Positions 1 through 6,601 of a DNA stretch of 8,219 nt are shown piece by piece. Made by a program: the position numbers and the translations under genes. The notes beneath the pieces are model-generated. The model was given only the letters and a program-made list of their open reading frames with translations, was not told the DNA's origin and made no database searches. The DNA is from Cellvibrionaceae bacterium (lineage in GTDB: Bacteria; Pseudomonadota; Gammaproteobacteria; Pseudomonadales; Cellvibrionaceae). The DNA is taken from assembly GCA_030597965.1 (NCBI GenBank), contig JAUVQU010000099.1, positions 1 through 8,219 of the forward strand, read 5' to 3'. The number at the start of each line of letters is the position of its first letter. Position 1 is the first letter of the stretch.

Positions 1-1
1 C

Positions 2-1321
2 TACCATCGTCTGCAGCAGGCTCACGATGCGACCAAAGTTTTAGCTGAAACGGATACGCTTACTCAGCTGCCGAATCGTTACACCTTTAATCTAGAGTTA
101 AATAAATCCATGTCTGAAGCGATTGAAAATAATCGACAGATGGCGATGCTTTACATTGACCTGGATTACTTTAAAACCGTTAATGACCGCTTTGGGCATC
201 AGGCAGGTGATGCTATTTTGTGTGATTTTAGCGATGAGTTACGCAATATCATGCGTATTTTTGATTCGGGTAATCAGTCTACTATAGCCCGCCTGGCGGG
301 TGATGAATTTGCTATTTTGCTGTCCAGTTTTAATAATGAAATTGAGATTCATAATATTTGCATACGTATTATTGATTTGTTTAAGAAAGGTTTTCTTTCA
401 TCTATGGGGCGTTTCCCTATATCGGCAAGTATAGGCGTCTCGCTGTTTCCGTATGACGGTGCCAGTGCAAGAGAAATAATGCGTAATGCTGATGCCGCCA
501 TGTATCAAGCTAAACACTCCGGTCGTAATCAGTATAAATTTTATTCATCGGATATGGCGGATAAAAGCCGCAGAGAGATGGATGTCTTGGAGGCATTAGA
601 AAGGCATCCAGTTGATGAGTTCTCGTTGAAATATATGTCCATTGTCAACGCAGAAACCAATGCGGTTGAAACGGTGGAGGCCTTGTTTCGCTGGGAGTCG
701 GCTACGCTCGGCAGTTTGATGCCGGGTGAATTTATACCCATTGCGGAATCGAAAGGTATTTTTGAGAAGTTAGATTATTGGGTTGTTAATAGGGTATTAG
801 ATGATCTGCCTAAATTAAAGAAAATTTACGGTGATAAGATTGTTGTCGCTATTAATATCTCTTCAGCACAACTGAATTCGACCGACTTTTTTATTAATAT
901 TATCGATTTGTTTTCTTACCGTAATGTAGATTTGGCAAACATTCAGATCGAAATTACTGAGACTTTCGCAGCGGACATAGGTCTGAGGGTAGAAGCTAAT
1001 TTTGAGATCCTTAGGAAGGCGGGAATCAGTGTCGCATTGGATGATTTTGGTACGGGGTATACTGCGCTATCTCAGCTAATCGATTACCCGTTGGATGTGG
1101 TTAAAATTGATAAGTCATTAATCGATAGAATGGATAATGAGCAGGGCTTAATGTTGGTTTGGGCGCTGATTGATTTCTGTAAGCAGCAAAACTTCAAGGT
1201 GGTTGCAGAAGGCGTTGAAACTGCAGATCAGGCGATGACGTTAAGGGCTGCGGGTGTGGATGCATTGCAAGGCTTTTATTTCTCAAAACCTAAGCCTATA
1301 AGTGAATTGTTATCTTACTAA
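2..1321 (+). CDS. GGDEF-EAL cyclic-di-GMP protein, 5'-partial
   Basis: Partial gene; 439 residues are visible. The first ATG (110) is not the true start: the frame is open to base 2 and the upstream codons encode the canonical GGDEF-domain opening (DTLTQLPNR, visible residues 18-26). Any N-terminal sensor domain lies beyond the left edge. The GGDEF domain (about 16-180) carries DLDYFKTVNDRFGHQAGD and the active-site variant RLAGDEF (AGDEF at 99-103). The RxxD inhibitory site expected nine residues before it is absent (GNQS). The EAL domain (about 195-439) has EALFRW (226-231), an NIS asparagine, EITE, DDFGTGY (347-353), KID, AEGVE and LQGFYFSKP, so most metal and catalytic residues are present. 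The glutamine of the usual YQP triplet is replaced (YMS). By family, such proteins make and/or degrade c-di-GMP at the inner membrane or in the cytoplasm. I infer phosphodiesterase activity is likely and cyclase activity possible. It converges on corB with a 21-base gap. Confidence 0.93.
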   Translation, partial: YHRLQQAHDATKVLAETDTLTQLPNRYTFNLELNKSMSEAIENNRQMAMLYIDLDYFKTVNDRFGHQAGDAILCDFSDELRNIMRIFDSGNQSTIARLAGDEFAILLSSFNNEIEIHNICIRIIDLFKKGFLSSMGRFPISASIGVSLFPYDGASAREIMRNADAAMYQAKHSGRNQYKFYSSDMADKSRREMDVLEALERHPVDEFSLKYMSIVNAETNAVETVEALFRWESATLGSLMPGEFIPIAESKGIFEKLDYWVVNRVLDDLPKLKKIYGDKIVVAINISSAQLNSTDFFINIIDLFSYRNVDLANIQIEITETFAADIGLRVEANFEILRKAGISVALDDFGTGYTALSQLIDYPLDVVKIDKSLIDRMDNEQGLMLVWALIDFCKQQNFKVVAEGVETADQAMTLRAAGVDALQGFYFSKPKPISELLSY

Positions 1322-1342
1322 AGGTGGTTCTGCATAAAGAAG

Positions 1343-2614
1343 TCATCTCCCAATAAGCTTTACCTTGGCTACTTCAATGACTTTATCGCTGCACTTTACG
1401 GTTTCAAATTGATAGGCTCCAACTCTAAAGCTGAGGCTACCCTCGGGTATACTTTCTAAGTGTTCCAGTATTAGACCGTTGAGTGTTTTGGGGCCACCGG
1501 CATACAACTTCCACTGTAGTTGACGGTTGATGTCTCTGATCGTTGCGCTGCCATCAATGAGGTACCAATCATCGGGTAAGGGGGATATTTCCTGGTTCGT
1601 GTCCTCAGCAGTATTCGTCGTGAAATCGCCGACAATTTCTTCCAGTAAATCTTCCATGGTGACCAGGCCTTGAATATCTCCGTATTCGTCTACCGCAAGT
1701 GCGATACGGCGTTTTTCTTTTTGGAAGTTCATTAGCTGGGTGTGCAGCGGTGTTCTTTCTGGAATGAAATATGGGTCGCGGGTAAAGCGTAAAATGGCTT
1801 CGATGGTGACGTTGTCGTCATTGCCGTATATGAAGCGGGCGGCATTGCGTAGATGCAAAAAGCCCCGGATGTTATTGATATCACCTTCGTAAACGGGAAG
1901 GCGGGTATATTCACTGCTACGAATAATATCCAATAATTCCGCTGGAGACCTTTCAATGTCCAAGCCTAAAATCTCATTGCGGGGCACCATTATGTCTTCA
2001 ACGGTGGCTTTCTCCAAATCTAATACGTTCAGCAATATACCCTGGTGTTGATCAGGAATTAGATCGCCATGTTCATCTACCGCAGTGCGTAATTCATCTG
2101 GGTGCAGCTGTTCACTAATGCTTGCTTTACTCGGATCGATGCCTAATATTCTGGCCAGACCATTCGAAATTATATTTACCAGCCAGACGGCAGGGTAAAG
2201 AATGTACAGCAGCGGTCGGAGGATGAGGCTTGCAGGGAATGCGACACGTTCCGGATGTAACGCGGCTATGGTTTTGGGGGTGACTTCGGCGAAGATCAAA
2301 ATGACTAGCGTTAGAATTACGGGCATGACCGCTAAGCCTATCTCGCCAAACATTCGTGTGGCAATAACAGTGGCGACCACGGTGGCAAAAATATTCACCA
2401 GGTTGTTACCAATCAGAATAACACCGATCAGGCGATCAGGACGCTCCAATAGCTTGGAAGCTCTCACAGCACCTTTGTTTTTGGTTTTCGTCAGGTGCTT
2501 CAGGCGGTAACGGTTGAGAGACATCATTCCCGTTTCGGAGCTGGAAAAGAAGCCAGAGAGGAGAATTAGAATGGCCAGAATCCCAAATAAAAGGCCGAGG
2601 GGAGCGTCGTTCAA
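1343..2614 (-). CDS. corB: CorB/YfjD-type CNNM-CBS-CorC_HlyC membrane protein
   Basis: Inner-membrane protein of 423 residues, the usual length for E. coli YfjD (CorB), which it resembles throughout. Order: CNNM/DUF21 transmembrane domain (about 5-155) with FSSSETGMMSLNRYRL (23-38), IGNNLVN (68-74) and FAEVTPKT (108-115); a CBS pair (about 207-332) with DIMVPR (207-212), DEYGDIQGLVTMEDLLEEIVGD (309-330); and a C-terminal CorC_HlyC domain (about 345-420) with IDGSATIRDIN. Related CNNM/CorB proteins are linked to magnesium efflux, with CBS domains sensing Mg-ATP; the transport role here is inferred from family. The start is TTG at 2614-2612. The frame is open upstream to a TAA at 2657-2659 without ATG or GTG, and the next ATG would delete the first membrane helix. 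The ribosome site is weak (AGG about 11 bases upstream). It lies 93 bases after ypjD on the same strand, probably co-transcribed. Confidence 0.93.
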   Translation of the reverse strand: MNDAPLGLLFGILAILILLSGFFSSSETGMMSLNRYRLKHLTKTKNKGAVRASKLLERPDRLIGVILIGNNLVNIFATVVATVIATRMFGEIGLAVMPVILTLVILIFAEVTPKTIAALHPERVAFPASLILRPLLYILYPAVWLVNIISNGLARILGIDPSKASISEQLHPDELRTAVDEHGDLIPDQHQGILLNVLDLEKATVEDIMVPRNEILGLDIERSPAELLDIIRSSEYTRLPVYEGDINNIRGFLHLRNAARFIYGNDDNVTIEAILRFTRDPYFIPERTPLHTQLMNFQKEKRRIALAVDEYGDIQGLVTMEDLLEEIVGDFTTNTAEDTNQEISPLPDDWYLIDGSATIRDINRQLQWKLYAGGPKTLNGLILEHLESIPEGSLSFRVGAYQFETVKCSDKVIEVAKVKLIGR

Positions 2615-2628
2615 AGAGGCGGTGCCTG

Positions 2629-2651
2629 TATAGCGAAAAGTTGTCGCTATA
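2629..2651. repeat. Perfect 8-bp inverted repeat in the corB leader
   Basis: Two 8-base arms, tatagcga (2629-2636) and tcgctata (2644-2651), are exact reverse complements separated by 7 bases. The element lies 15 to 37 bases upstream of the corB TTG start, in the 93-base ypjD-corB gap. There is no T-run after it in the direction of corB transcription, so it is not a standard terminator. It could be a repressor operator or an mRNA hairpin near the weak ribosome site. Sequence alone cannot decide between them. Confidence 0.5.
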
Positions 2652-2707
2652 GTCTCTTAGATTTTGAGTCAGCGCAATACTACAGGGCTGCCTTAAGTTG
2701 AGAGATA

Positions 2708-3514
2708 TTAGATCAGAAATTCCAACACAAATTTACTGCCAAAATAAGCCAGCATCAGTGCCGAGAAGCCACCCAGGCTCCAGCGAATAGCACTGTTGCC
2801 CCTCCAGCCTAAGAAGTGGCGACCGCAGAGTAGTGTGCCATAGATAAGCCAGGCGAGAACTGAAAAGACAGTTTTGTGGGCTAGGTGCTGCGCCATCAAA
2901 TCATCGACAAACAGAGCGCCTGTGGCGATGGCCAGGGTGAGCAGAATCTCTCCCAGCCAAAGTAGCTCGAACAATAACGCTTCCATGGTTTGCAAGGGAG
3001 GTAAGAGTTTTACAACCCCGCTGGGGTGCTTGTGCTTGAGTTGATGGTTTTGATACGCCAATAACACAGCTTGTAAGGTCGCAATAATTAACAGGCTGTA
3101 CGCCAGAATGGACAGTAATATGTGGCCGGCGATGCCTGGGGTTATATTCGTAAACAAAGCACTGCTGGAGGGTACGATAAGGCTGCTAATGAGGGCCAGT
3201 GCGGATAGCGGGAACAGAAATATAAATAAATTGTGCAGTGGTTTACGAAGACCGCTGATGAGCACCAATAAGTTGATAACCCAGAAAATTAATGAGCCCA
3301 CTTCGAAAAAGCCAAGGTTTAAGCCGGCATTCGTAAAAAGTGATCCATAACCGCCCGCAGCATGACATAGCAGGGCAACAGCAGTGGTGGGAAGTAACCA
3401 GGTGCGAGCGCTACCGAGTTGTCGGCGAGTACGACTGATTAAGTGGCCGCTAGCAGCCAGATAAATAGCTATGGCGGCAATATTAAATGTCAGGTGCACT
3501 GCGGTATCAGTCAT
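2708..3514 (-). CDS. ypjD: YpjD/CcsA-family cytochrome c assembly-like membrane protein
   Basis: Polytopic inner-membrane protein of 268 residues from the chosen ATG (3514-3512), close to E. coli YpjD (about 263). About eight hydrophobic segments are visible. Family landmarks: ALLCHAAGGY (His51), AGHILLSILAYSLL (His131), AHKTVFSVLAWLIYG (His213), GRHFLGWRG (His233) and the ending LAYFGSKFVLEFL. Histidines at these places resemble the haem ligands of CcsA-type haem handlers, but the tryptophan-rich WWD loop of true CcsA/CcmC is not evident. A role in c-type cytochrome assembly is therefore a family assignment, not a proof. An upstream ATG at 3565 would add 17 residues; it has GGAAGG only two bases away. 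I prefer 3514 because family length and the first helix fit it and a TATAAA lies just upstream on this strand. Neighbours ffh (divergent) and corB (downstream) match the Pseudomonas order. Confidence 0.88.
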   Translation of the reverse strand: MTDTAVHLTFNIAAIAIYLAASGHLISRTRRQLGSARTWLLPTTAVALLCHAAGGYGSLFTNAGLNLGFFEVGSLIFWVINLLVLISGLRKPLHNLFIFLFPLSALALISSLIVPSSSALFTNITPGIAGHILLSILAYSLLIIATLQAVLLAYQNHQLKHKHPSGVVKLLPPLQTMEALLFELLWLGEILLTLAIATGALFVDDLMAQHLAHKTVFSVLAWLIYGTLLCGRHFLGWRGNSAIRWSLGGFSALMLAYFGSKFVLEFLI

Positions 3515-3702
3515 GGGCGTCTTTTTTGTTAAGGTGTAGCTATTTATAAGGCTAAAGTTTGGCATAGCCTTCCGCTAAATTGAAGCGGTACGAAAGTATG
3601 TTTGCATCTTTAGTGAATTTCCTGCGGATAGATGCTTCGGTATGGAGTGACCTAGAAACCGCAGTTGGATCACGAAAGCCCACGGAAGCTCTTAGCGTAC
3701 CT

Positions 3703-3761
3703 GGGAAAATTTAAAAAATTCTTATCGCCAATAAGGTGACCATGAATTTTTTAAATGTCCC
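3703..3761. repeat. Long AT-rich imperfect inverted repeat upstream of ffh
   Basis: The left arm holds ATTTAAAAAATTC (3709-3721) and the right arm holds its exact 13-base reverse complement (3744-3756). The arms extend outward with GGGA (3703-3706) against TCCC (3758-3761), offset by a one-base length difference. The 22-base spacer contains a smaller nested stem, TTAT (3722-3725) against ATAA (3731-3734). The whole can fold as a long hairpin of about 59 bases on either strand. It lies between two divergent genes, so neither gene end needs a terminator here. Possible readings: a miniature or decayed mobile repeat, a regulator site, or a small RNA or bidirectional terminator remnant. Confidence 0.6.
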
Positions 3762-3849
3762 CATACACACCAATATCTCGCCTCGGGGTGCCTACTCTTG
3801 GTACATGTCTTTTTCGCGCCCAACTGCGGATTCTGGGTTAAAAATTGGG

Positions 3850-3855
3850 TATACT
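3850..3855 (+). promoter_or_regulatory. Candidate -10 box of the ffh promoter
   Basis: TATACT (3850-3855) is one base from the sigma70 -10 consensus and is followed by a GC-rich discriminator (CCCGCC). It lies about 37 bases before the ffh ATG, giving an expected leader near 30 bases. I see no good TTGACA-like -35 at 16 to 18 bases. TATATT at 3866-3871 is a weaker alternative. Confidence 0.4.
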
Positions 3856-3891
3856 CCCGCCTTTCTATATTTGAATCAGTAGTGATTGCTT

Positions 3892-5322
3892 ATGTTTGAT
3901 AATTTACAGGACCGCCTATCAGCTAGCTTGAAAAAGGTGAGTGGTAAGGCTCGGCTTTCCGATGACAACATCAAAGCGGCGTTGCGCGATGTGCGTAAGG
4001 CGCTGTTAGAGGCGGACGTCGCGTTGTCCGTGGTAAAGGCGTTTGTTGAGCAGGTGCGTAAGCAGGCCGTAGGTCAGCGCGTATCCAAAGCGCTTAATCC
4101 GGGTCAGCAATTGGTGAAAATTGTTGAACAGCAGCTTGTGGTTCTCATGGGTGAGGCCAATGAATCACTCAACTTGGCGGCTGTGCCACCCGCGGTTGTT
4201 TTAATGGCGGGCTTGCAGGGTGCGGGTAAAACCACCTCTGTTGCTAAGTTGGCCAAACACCTAAAAGATCGCGAAAAGAAAAAAGTATTGGTGACTTCTG
4301 CGGATGTGTACCGTCCAGCGGCGATTAAGCAGCTGGAAACAATTGCCGCTGAAGTTGAGGCGGAGTTTTTCCCTTCGACTGTCGACCAGAATCCCGTCGA
4401 TATTGCGGCTAATGCTGTTGCGCACGCTAAAAAGATTCATGCTGATGTGGTGATCGTGGATACTGCAGGCCGCCTTGCTGTTGATGAAGAGATGATGGCC
4501 GAGATTAAGGCTTTGCATGCGGCAGTGAATCCCGTTGAGACCCTGTTTGTTATCGATGCCATGATCGGCCAGGATGCGGTTAATACGGCTCAAGCCTTTA
4601 ATGAAGCGCTGCCGCTGACCGGTGTCATTTTGACCAAGGTAGATGGTGATGCGCGTGGCGGTGCGGCCTTATCCGTTCGCCATGTCACCGGCAAGCCAAT
4701 TAAGTTTATTGGTACCGGTGAAAAAACCGATGCCCTTGAGCCTTTCCACCCTGATCGTATCGCTTCACGTATTTTGGGGATGGGCGATGTTCTCAGCTTA
4801 ATTGAAGAAGCTGAGCAGAAGATTGATAAAGTTAAAGCTGAAAAGTTGGTCAAGAAGGTGGTTAAAGGTCAGAAGTTCGACCTCAACGACCTGAAAGATC
4901 AGCTGGAGCAAATGGACAATATGGGCGGTATGGGGGCTATGCTGGAGAAATTGCCGGGTATGGGCAATATGGCGCAGATGGCGGAACAGGCCAATATGGG
5001 CAAGCAGTTTAAAACCATGACGGTCATTATCGACTCCATGACGAAAGCTGAACGCAGAAACCCCGATATCCTCAATGGCTCACGTAAGCGCCGAATTACT
5101 GTCGGTTCTGGTACCGGAATTCAAGATTTGAACCGCCTGCTGAAACAGCACAAGCAGATGGCAAAAATGATGAAGAAAATGAAGGGCGGTGGCATGGCCA
5201 AAATGATGCGCGGCATGGGTGGCATGATGGGCGGCGGTGGCGGAATGCCTCCGGGTGGTATGCCCCCAGGCGGCTTGCCTCCAGGTGGTATGCCAGGATT
5301 GCCACCCGGCTTCGGTAAATAG
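3892..5322 (+). CDS. ffh: Signal recognition particle GTPase Ffh (SRP54)
   Basis: Protein subunit of the bacterial signal recognition particle. It binds signal sequences and 4.5S RNA and delivers ribosomes making membrane proteins to FtsY. The product is 476 residues from ATG 3892; E. coli Ffh is slightly shorter (about 453). An in-frame TTG at 3886 adds only two residues, and MFDNLQDRLS is the standard Ffh N-terminus. Domains: N (1-90); G (about 95-300) with P-loop GLQGAGKTT (108-116), SADVYRP, DTAGR (190-194), TKVDGDARGG (248-257) and GTGEK; then the methionine-rich M domain (about 328-435) with GSRKRRI (396-402), which contacts SRP RNA. The end is unusual: a glycine/methionine stretch, then MPPGG, MPPGG, LPPGG and MPGLPPGFGK (452-476), whereas E. 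coli has one short MPPGF. No strong Shine-Dalgarno is seen. Ffh has its own promoter region and terminator, apart from rpsP. Confidence 0.98.
   Translation: MFDNLQDRLSASLKKVSGKARLSDDNIKAALRDVRKALLEADVALSVVKAFVEQVRKQAVGQRVSKALNPGQQLVKIVEQQLVVLMGEANESLNLAAVPPAVVLMAGLQGAGKTTSVAKLAKHLKDREKKKVLVTSADVYRPAAIKQLETIAAEVEAEFFPSTVDQNPVDIAANAVAHAKKIHADVVIVDTAGRLAVDEEMMAEIKALHAAVNPVETLFVIDAMIGQDAVNTAQAFNEALPLTGVILTKVDGDARGGAALSVRHVTGKPIKFIGTGEKTDALEPFHPDRIASRILGMGDVLSLIEEAEQKIDKVKAEKLVKKVVKGQKFDLNDLKDQLEQMDNMGGMGAMLEKLPGMGNMAQMAEQANMGKQFKTMTVIIDSMTKAERRNPDILNGSRKRRITVGSGTGIQDLNRLLKQHKQMAKMMKKMKGGGMAKMMRGMGGMMGGGGGMPPGGMPPGGLPPGGMPGLPPGFGK
5245..5289 (+). repeat. Three 15-bp coding repeats in the ffh 3' end
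   Basis: Three in-frame 15-base units at 5245-5259, 5260-5274 and 5275-5289 encode MPPGG, MPPGG and LPPGG. A degenerate fourth follows (MPG-LPPGF). The units differ at several third codon positions, so they are not a very recent slippage product. They form the disordered tail of Ffh after the M domain. Confidence 0.8.
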
Positions 5323-5354
5323 ATGGGTTGGTTAGTAGGTAACTAATTGATTTT

Positions 5355-5377
5355 AAGGGGCTTTTAGCCCCTTTTTT
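5355..5377 (+). terminator. Rho-independent terminator after ffh
   Basis: The stem AAGGGGCT (5355-5362) and AGCCCCTT (5366-5373) has a three-base loop and runs into a T-run to 5377. It starts 32 bases after the ffh stop. It separates ffh from the rpsP operon. Confidence 0.9.
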
Positions 5378-5474
5378 GATCTGATCACACGGCTTCGATT
5401 GGCGCGTTAACTAAGGTGGCAATTAAGGCCATAAGTTTTCTTCTAATCACCCTATACTTTTCCCTTGTTTTCGC

Positions 5475-5481
5475 TTAAAAT
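5475..5481 (+). promoter_or_regulatory. Candidate -10 region for the rpsP operon
   Basis: TTAAAAT (5475-5481) is followed by the GC-rich discriminator ctcgcgcc, as at growth-rate-controlled ribosomal promoters. No convincing -35 is present. TATACT (5453-5458) and TATAGT (5501-5506) are alternatives. If 5475-5481 is used, the rpsP leader is about 245 bases. Confidence 0.3.
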
Positions 5482-5531
5482 CTCGCGCCTTTCGCAGGCC
5501 TATAGTCTGTGTGAAGCCAAATTGGAAAGAA

Positions 5532-5566
5532 TTTCAGTGTGCCATGCCGTGAGGCACAGCACGAAA
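5532..5566. repeat. Imperfect hairpin A in the rpsP leader
   Basis: TGTGCC (5538-5543) pairs exactly with GGCACA (5553-5558) over a nine-base loop. The outer bases TTTC (5532-5535) and GAAA (5563-5566) also pair, across a 2-by-4 internal loop. No T-run follows, so it is not a terminator. Confidence 0.5.
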
Positions 5567-5601
5567 CTTAAAGTGAGAGATCTCCGCACAGCCGGGATTT
5601 T

Positions 5602-5695
5602 GTTCTTTAGTAAGGCAAAACGCACGGAATGAGGGAGCTTATATTGATAAGTGACCGACTGAGTACGTTTTAACGAAGCTAAAGGGCAAAAGAAC
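5602..5695. repeat. Long multi-stem imperfect hairpin B in the rpsP leader
   Basis: Nested complementary blocks: CTTTAG (5605-5610) with CTAAAG (5679-5684); AAAACG (5617-5622) with CGTTTT (5666-5671); CTTAT (5638-5642) with ATAAG (5647-5651) closing an ATTG tetraloop. GTTCTTT (5602-5608) can alternatively pair with AAAGAAC (5689-5695). A purine-rich internal loop (5623-5637 against 5652-5665) contains a short CGG/CCG match. It also puts GA on each strand beside the apical stem (5635-5636 and 5653-5654). The order and symmetry are far beyond a casual match. It is either a structured leader RNA or a dispersed intergenic repeat. Confidence 0.6.
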
Positions 5696-5735
5696 AATTG
5701 AGCGGTGGCTTGAATAGATAGGAAGTAGACTTACA

Positions 5736-5981
5736 ATGGTAAGCATTCGTCTAGCACGTGGTGGTTCTAAGAAGCGCCCGTTTTATCATATTTCTGTATC
5801 CGACAGCCGTACCGCCCGTGATGGTCGTTACATTGAGCGCGTTGGTTTTTTCAATCCTGTAGCCCGTGGCCAGGAAGAACGTTTGCGCGTAGATCGTGAC
5901 CGCATTGAGCACTGGGTTTCTCTGGGTGCTAAGTGTTCTGATCGTGTAGCAAAATTGCTGAAAGACGCACCTGCGGCTTAA
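5736..5981 (+). CDS. rpsP: 30S ribosomal protein S16
   Basis: Ribosomal protein of the small subunit body, needed for efficient 30S assembly. The 81-residue product matches the usual bacterial S16 (E. coli 82) from MVSIRLARGGSKKRPFY through DSRTARDGRYIERVGFFNP (residues 23-41) to DRIEHWVSLGAKCSDRVAKLLK. The ATG at 5736 follows AGGAAG (5720-5725) at about ten bases. It is the first gene of the operon with rimM, trmD and rplS; the gap to rimM is 42 bases with no terminator. It is preceded by an unusually long, structured non-coding stretch after the ffh terminator. Confidence 0.98.
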   Translation: MVSIRLARGGSKKRPFYHISVSDSRTARDGRYIERVGFFNPVARGQEERLRVDRDRIEHWVSLGAKCSDRVAKLLKDAPAA

Positions 5982-6023
5982 TTGCTGCGGCTTGCACTTG
6001 CTGATCAATAGGGTTGACATTCT

Positions 6024-6566
6024 ATGGGAGAGAACTCTCGCTCCAAACTGGTGGATGTTGGCCGTATTACCACGGTTTTTGGTGTTAAGGGTTGGGTGAA
6101 AGTCCACTCTGATACGCAACCGTTGGAAAATATTTTTAGCTACAACCCACTTTGGTTAAAAACCAAACATGGGGTTAAAGCGATGGAAGTTGATGAGTTT
6201 CGACTTCATGGCAAGGGGCTGGTCGCTCACATCAAAGGTCTTGATGACCGAGATGAGGCGCAGGCACTGAGTCGAGTAACCATAGCCATAGAGCGTGACC
6301 AGATGCCGGAGTTAGATGCCGGTGATTATTATTGGCATCAACTTGAAGGTTTGACGGTGGTTACTGAGTTTGATGGCCGCTCTGATGTGTTGGGGCAAGT
6401 CACAAAGCTGATGGAAACCGGTGCGAATGATGTGCTGGTGGTCAAAGGTGATGCGAACAGTATTGATCAGTCTGAGCGATTGATTCCTTATGTTCCAGAA
6501 CAGTTTGTGAAAGGTATCGATCTCGAAGCTGGTCTTATAGTGGTTGATTGGGATCCTGATTTTTAA
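6024..6566 (+). CDS. rimM: Ribosome maturation factor RimM
   Basis: Cytoplasmic 30S maturation factor that binds S19 in the head of the immature subunit and helps process 16S rRNA. The 180-residue product is normal for the family (E. coli 182). The N-terminal RimM domain (about 9-92) carries VGRITTVFGVKGWVKVHS and the KGLDDRDEAQAL segment. The C-terminal PRC-barrel domain (about 98-178) carries GDYYWHQLEGLTV, METGANDVLVV, ERLIPYVPEQFVK and the ending VVDWDPDF. The ATG at 6024 has AGGG at 6010-6013. It lies between rpsP and trmD (35-base gap), the classic order. Confidence 0.97.
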   Translation: MGENSRSKLVDVGRITTVFGVKGWVKVHSDTQPLENIFSYNPLWLKTKHGVKAMEVDEFRLHGKGLVAHIKGLDDRDEAQALSRVTIAIERDQMPELDAGDYYWHQLEGLTVVTEFDGRSDVLGQVTKLMETGANDVLVVKGDANSIDQSERLIPYVPEQFVKGIDLEAGLIVVDWDPDF

Positions 6567-6601
6567 ATCAGATCTCCTGGGAAGTAGTCAGAGGTACAAC
6601 G

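Larger units (their letters stand above)
3515..3891. other. Divergent ypjD-ffh intergenic region
   Basis: About 320-380 bases without a convincing gene. It must hold the promoters of both ypjD (leftward) and ffh (rightward). On the minus strand, TATAAA (complement of 3543-3548) about 30 bases before ATG 3514 is a possible -10 without a good -35. A short hairpin CCGCT/AGCGG (3572-3576, 3584-3588) precedes the alternative ypjD start. The long inverted repeat (3703-3761) and the ffh -10 are listed separately. I found no tRNA, 4.5S RNA signature or small ORF with a good ribosome site. Confidence 0.6.
5378..5735. other. ffh-rpsP intergenic region and probable long rpsP leader
   Basis: Some 358 bases without a credible gene. 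The first part (5378-5500) is AT-rich and must contain the rpsP promoter. The remainder (about 5505-5700) is dominated by self-complementary sequence: an imperfect hairpin at 5532-5566, the 8-base palindrome GAGATCTC (5577-5584) and a long imperfect hairpin at 5602-5695. The minus-strand open frame at 5500-5697 is best seen as a by-product of this element, not a gene. Confidence 0.65.

Noticed and set aside
110..1321. Start of the GGDEF-EAL gene at ATG 110
   Set aside because: Upstream codons in the same frame are open to base 2 and encode the conserved GGDEF-domain opening TDTLTQLPNR, so the gene begins outside the window.
2202..2510. Plus-strand 102-codon open frame inside corB
   Set aside because: It is antisense to the membrane domain of a well-conserved gene; basic, threonine-rich composition is typical of a shadow frame and no ribosome site is present.
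3886..3891. TTG start two codons upstream of the ffh ATG
   Set aside because: Family N-termini begin MFDNL; the ATG at 3892 matches this exactly and neither start has a strong ribosome site favouring the TTG.
5500..5697. Minus-strand 65-codon open frame in the ffh-rpsP gap
   Set aside because: It coincides with the hairpin-rich element, has no credible ribosome site or recognisable domain, and its codons are explained by the palindromes.
5378..5735. 4.5S RNA (ffs) or tRNA gene near ffh
   Set aside because: The conserved GGAAGGAAGCAG-type SRP RNA loop is absent, and no cloverleaf with T-arm and acceptor pairing could be found in this spacer or in 3566-3885.
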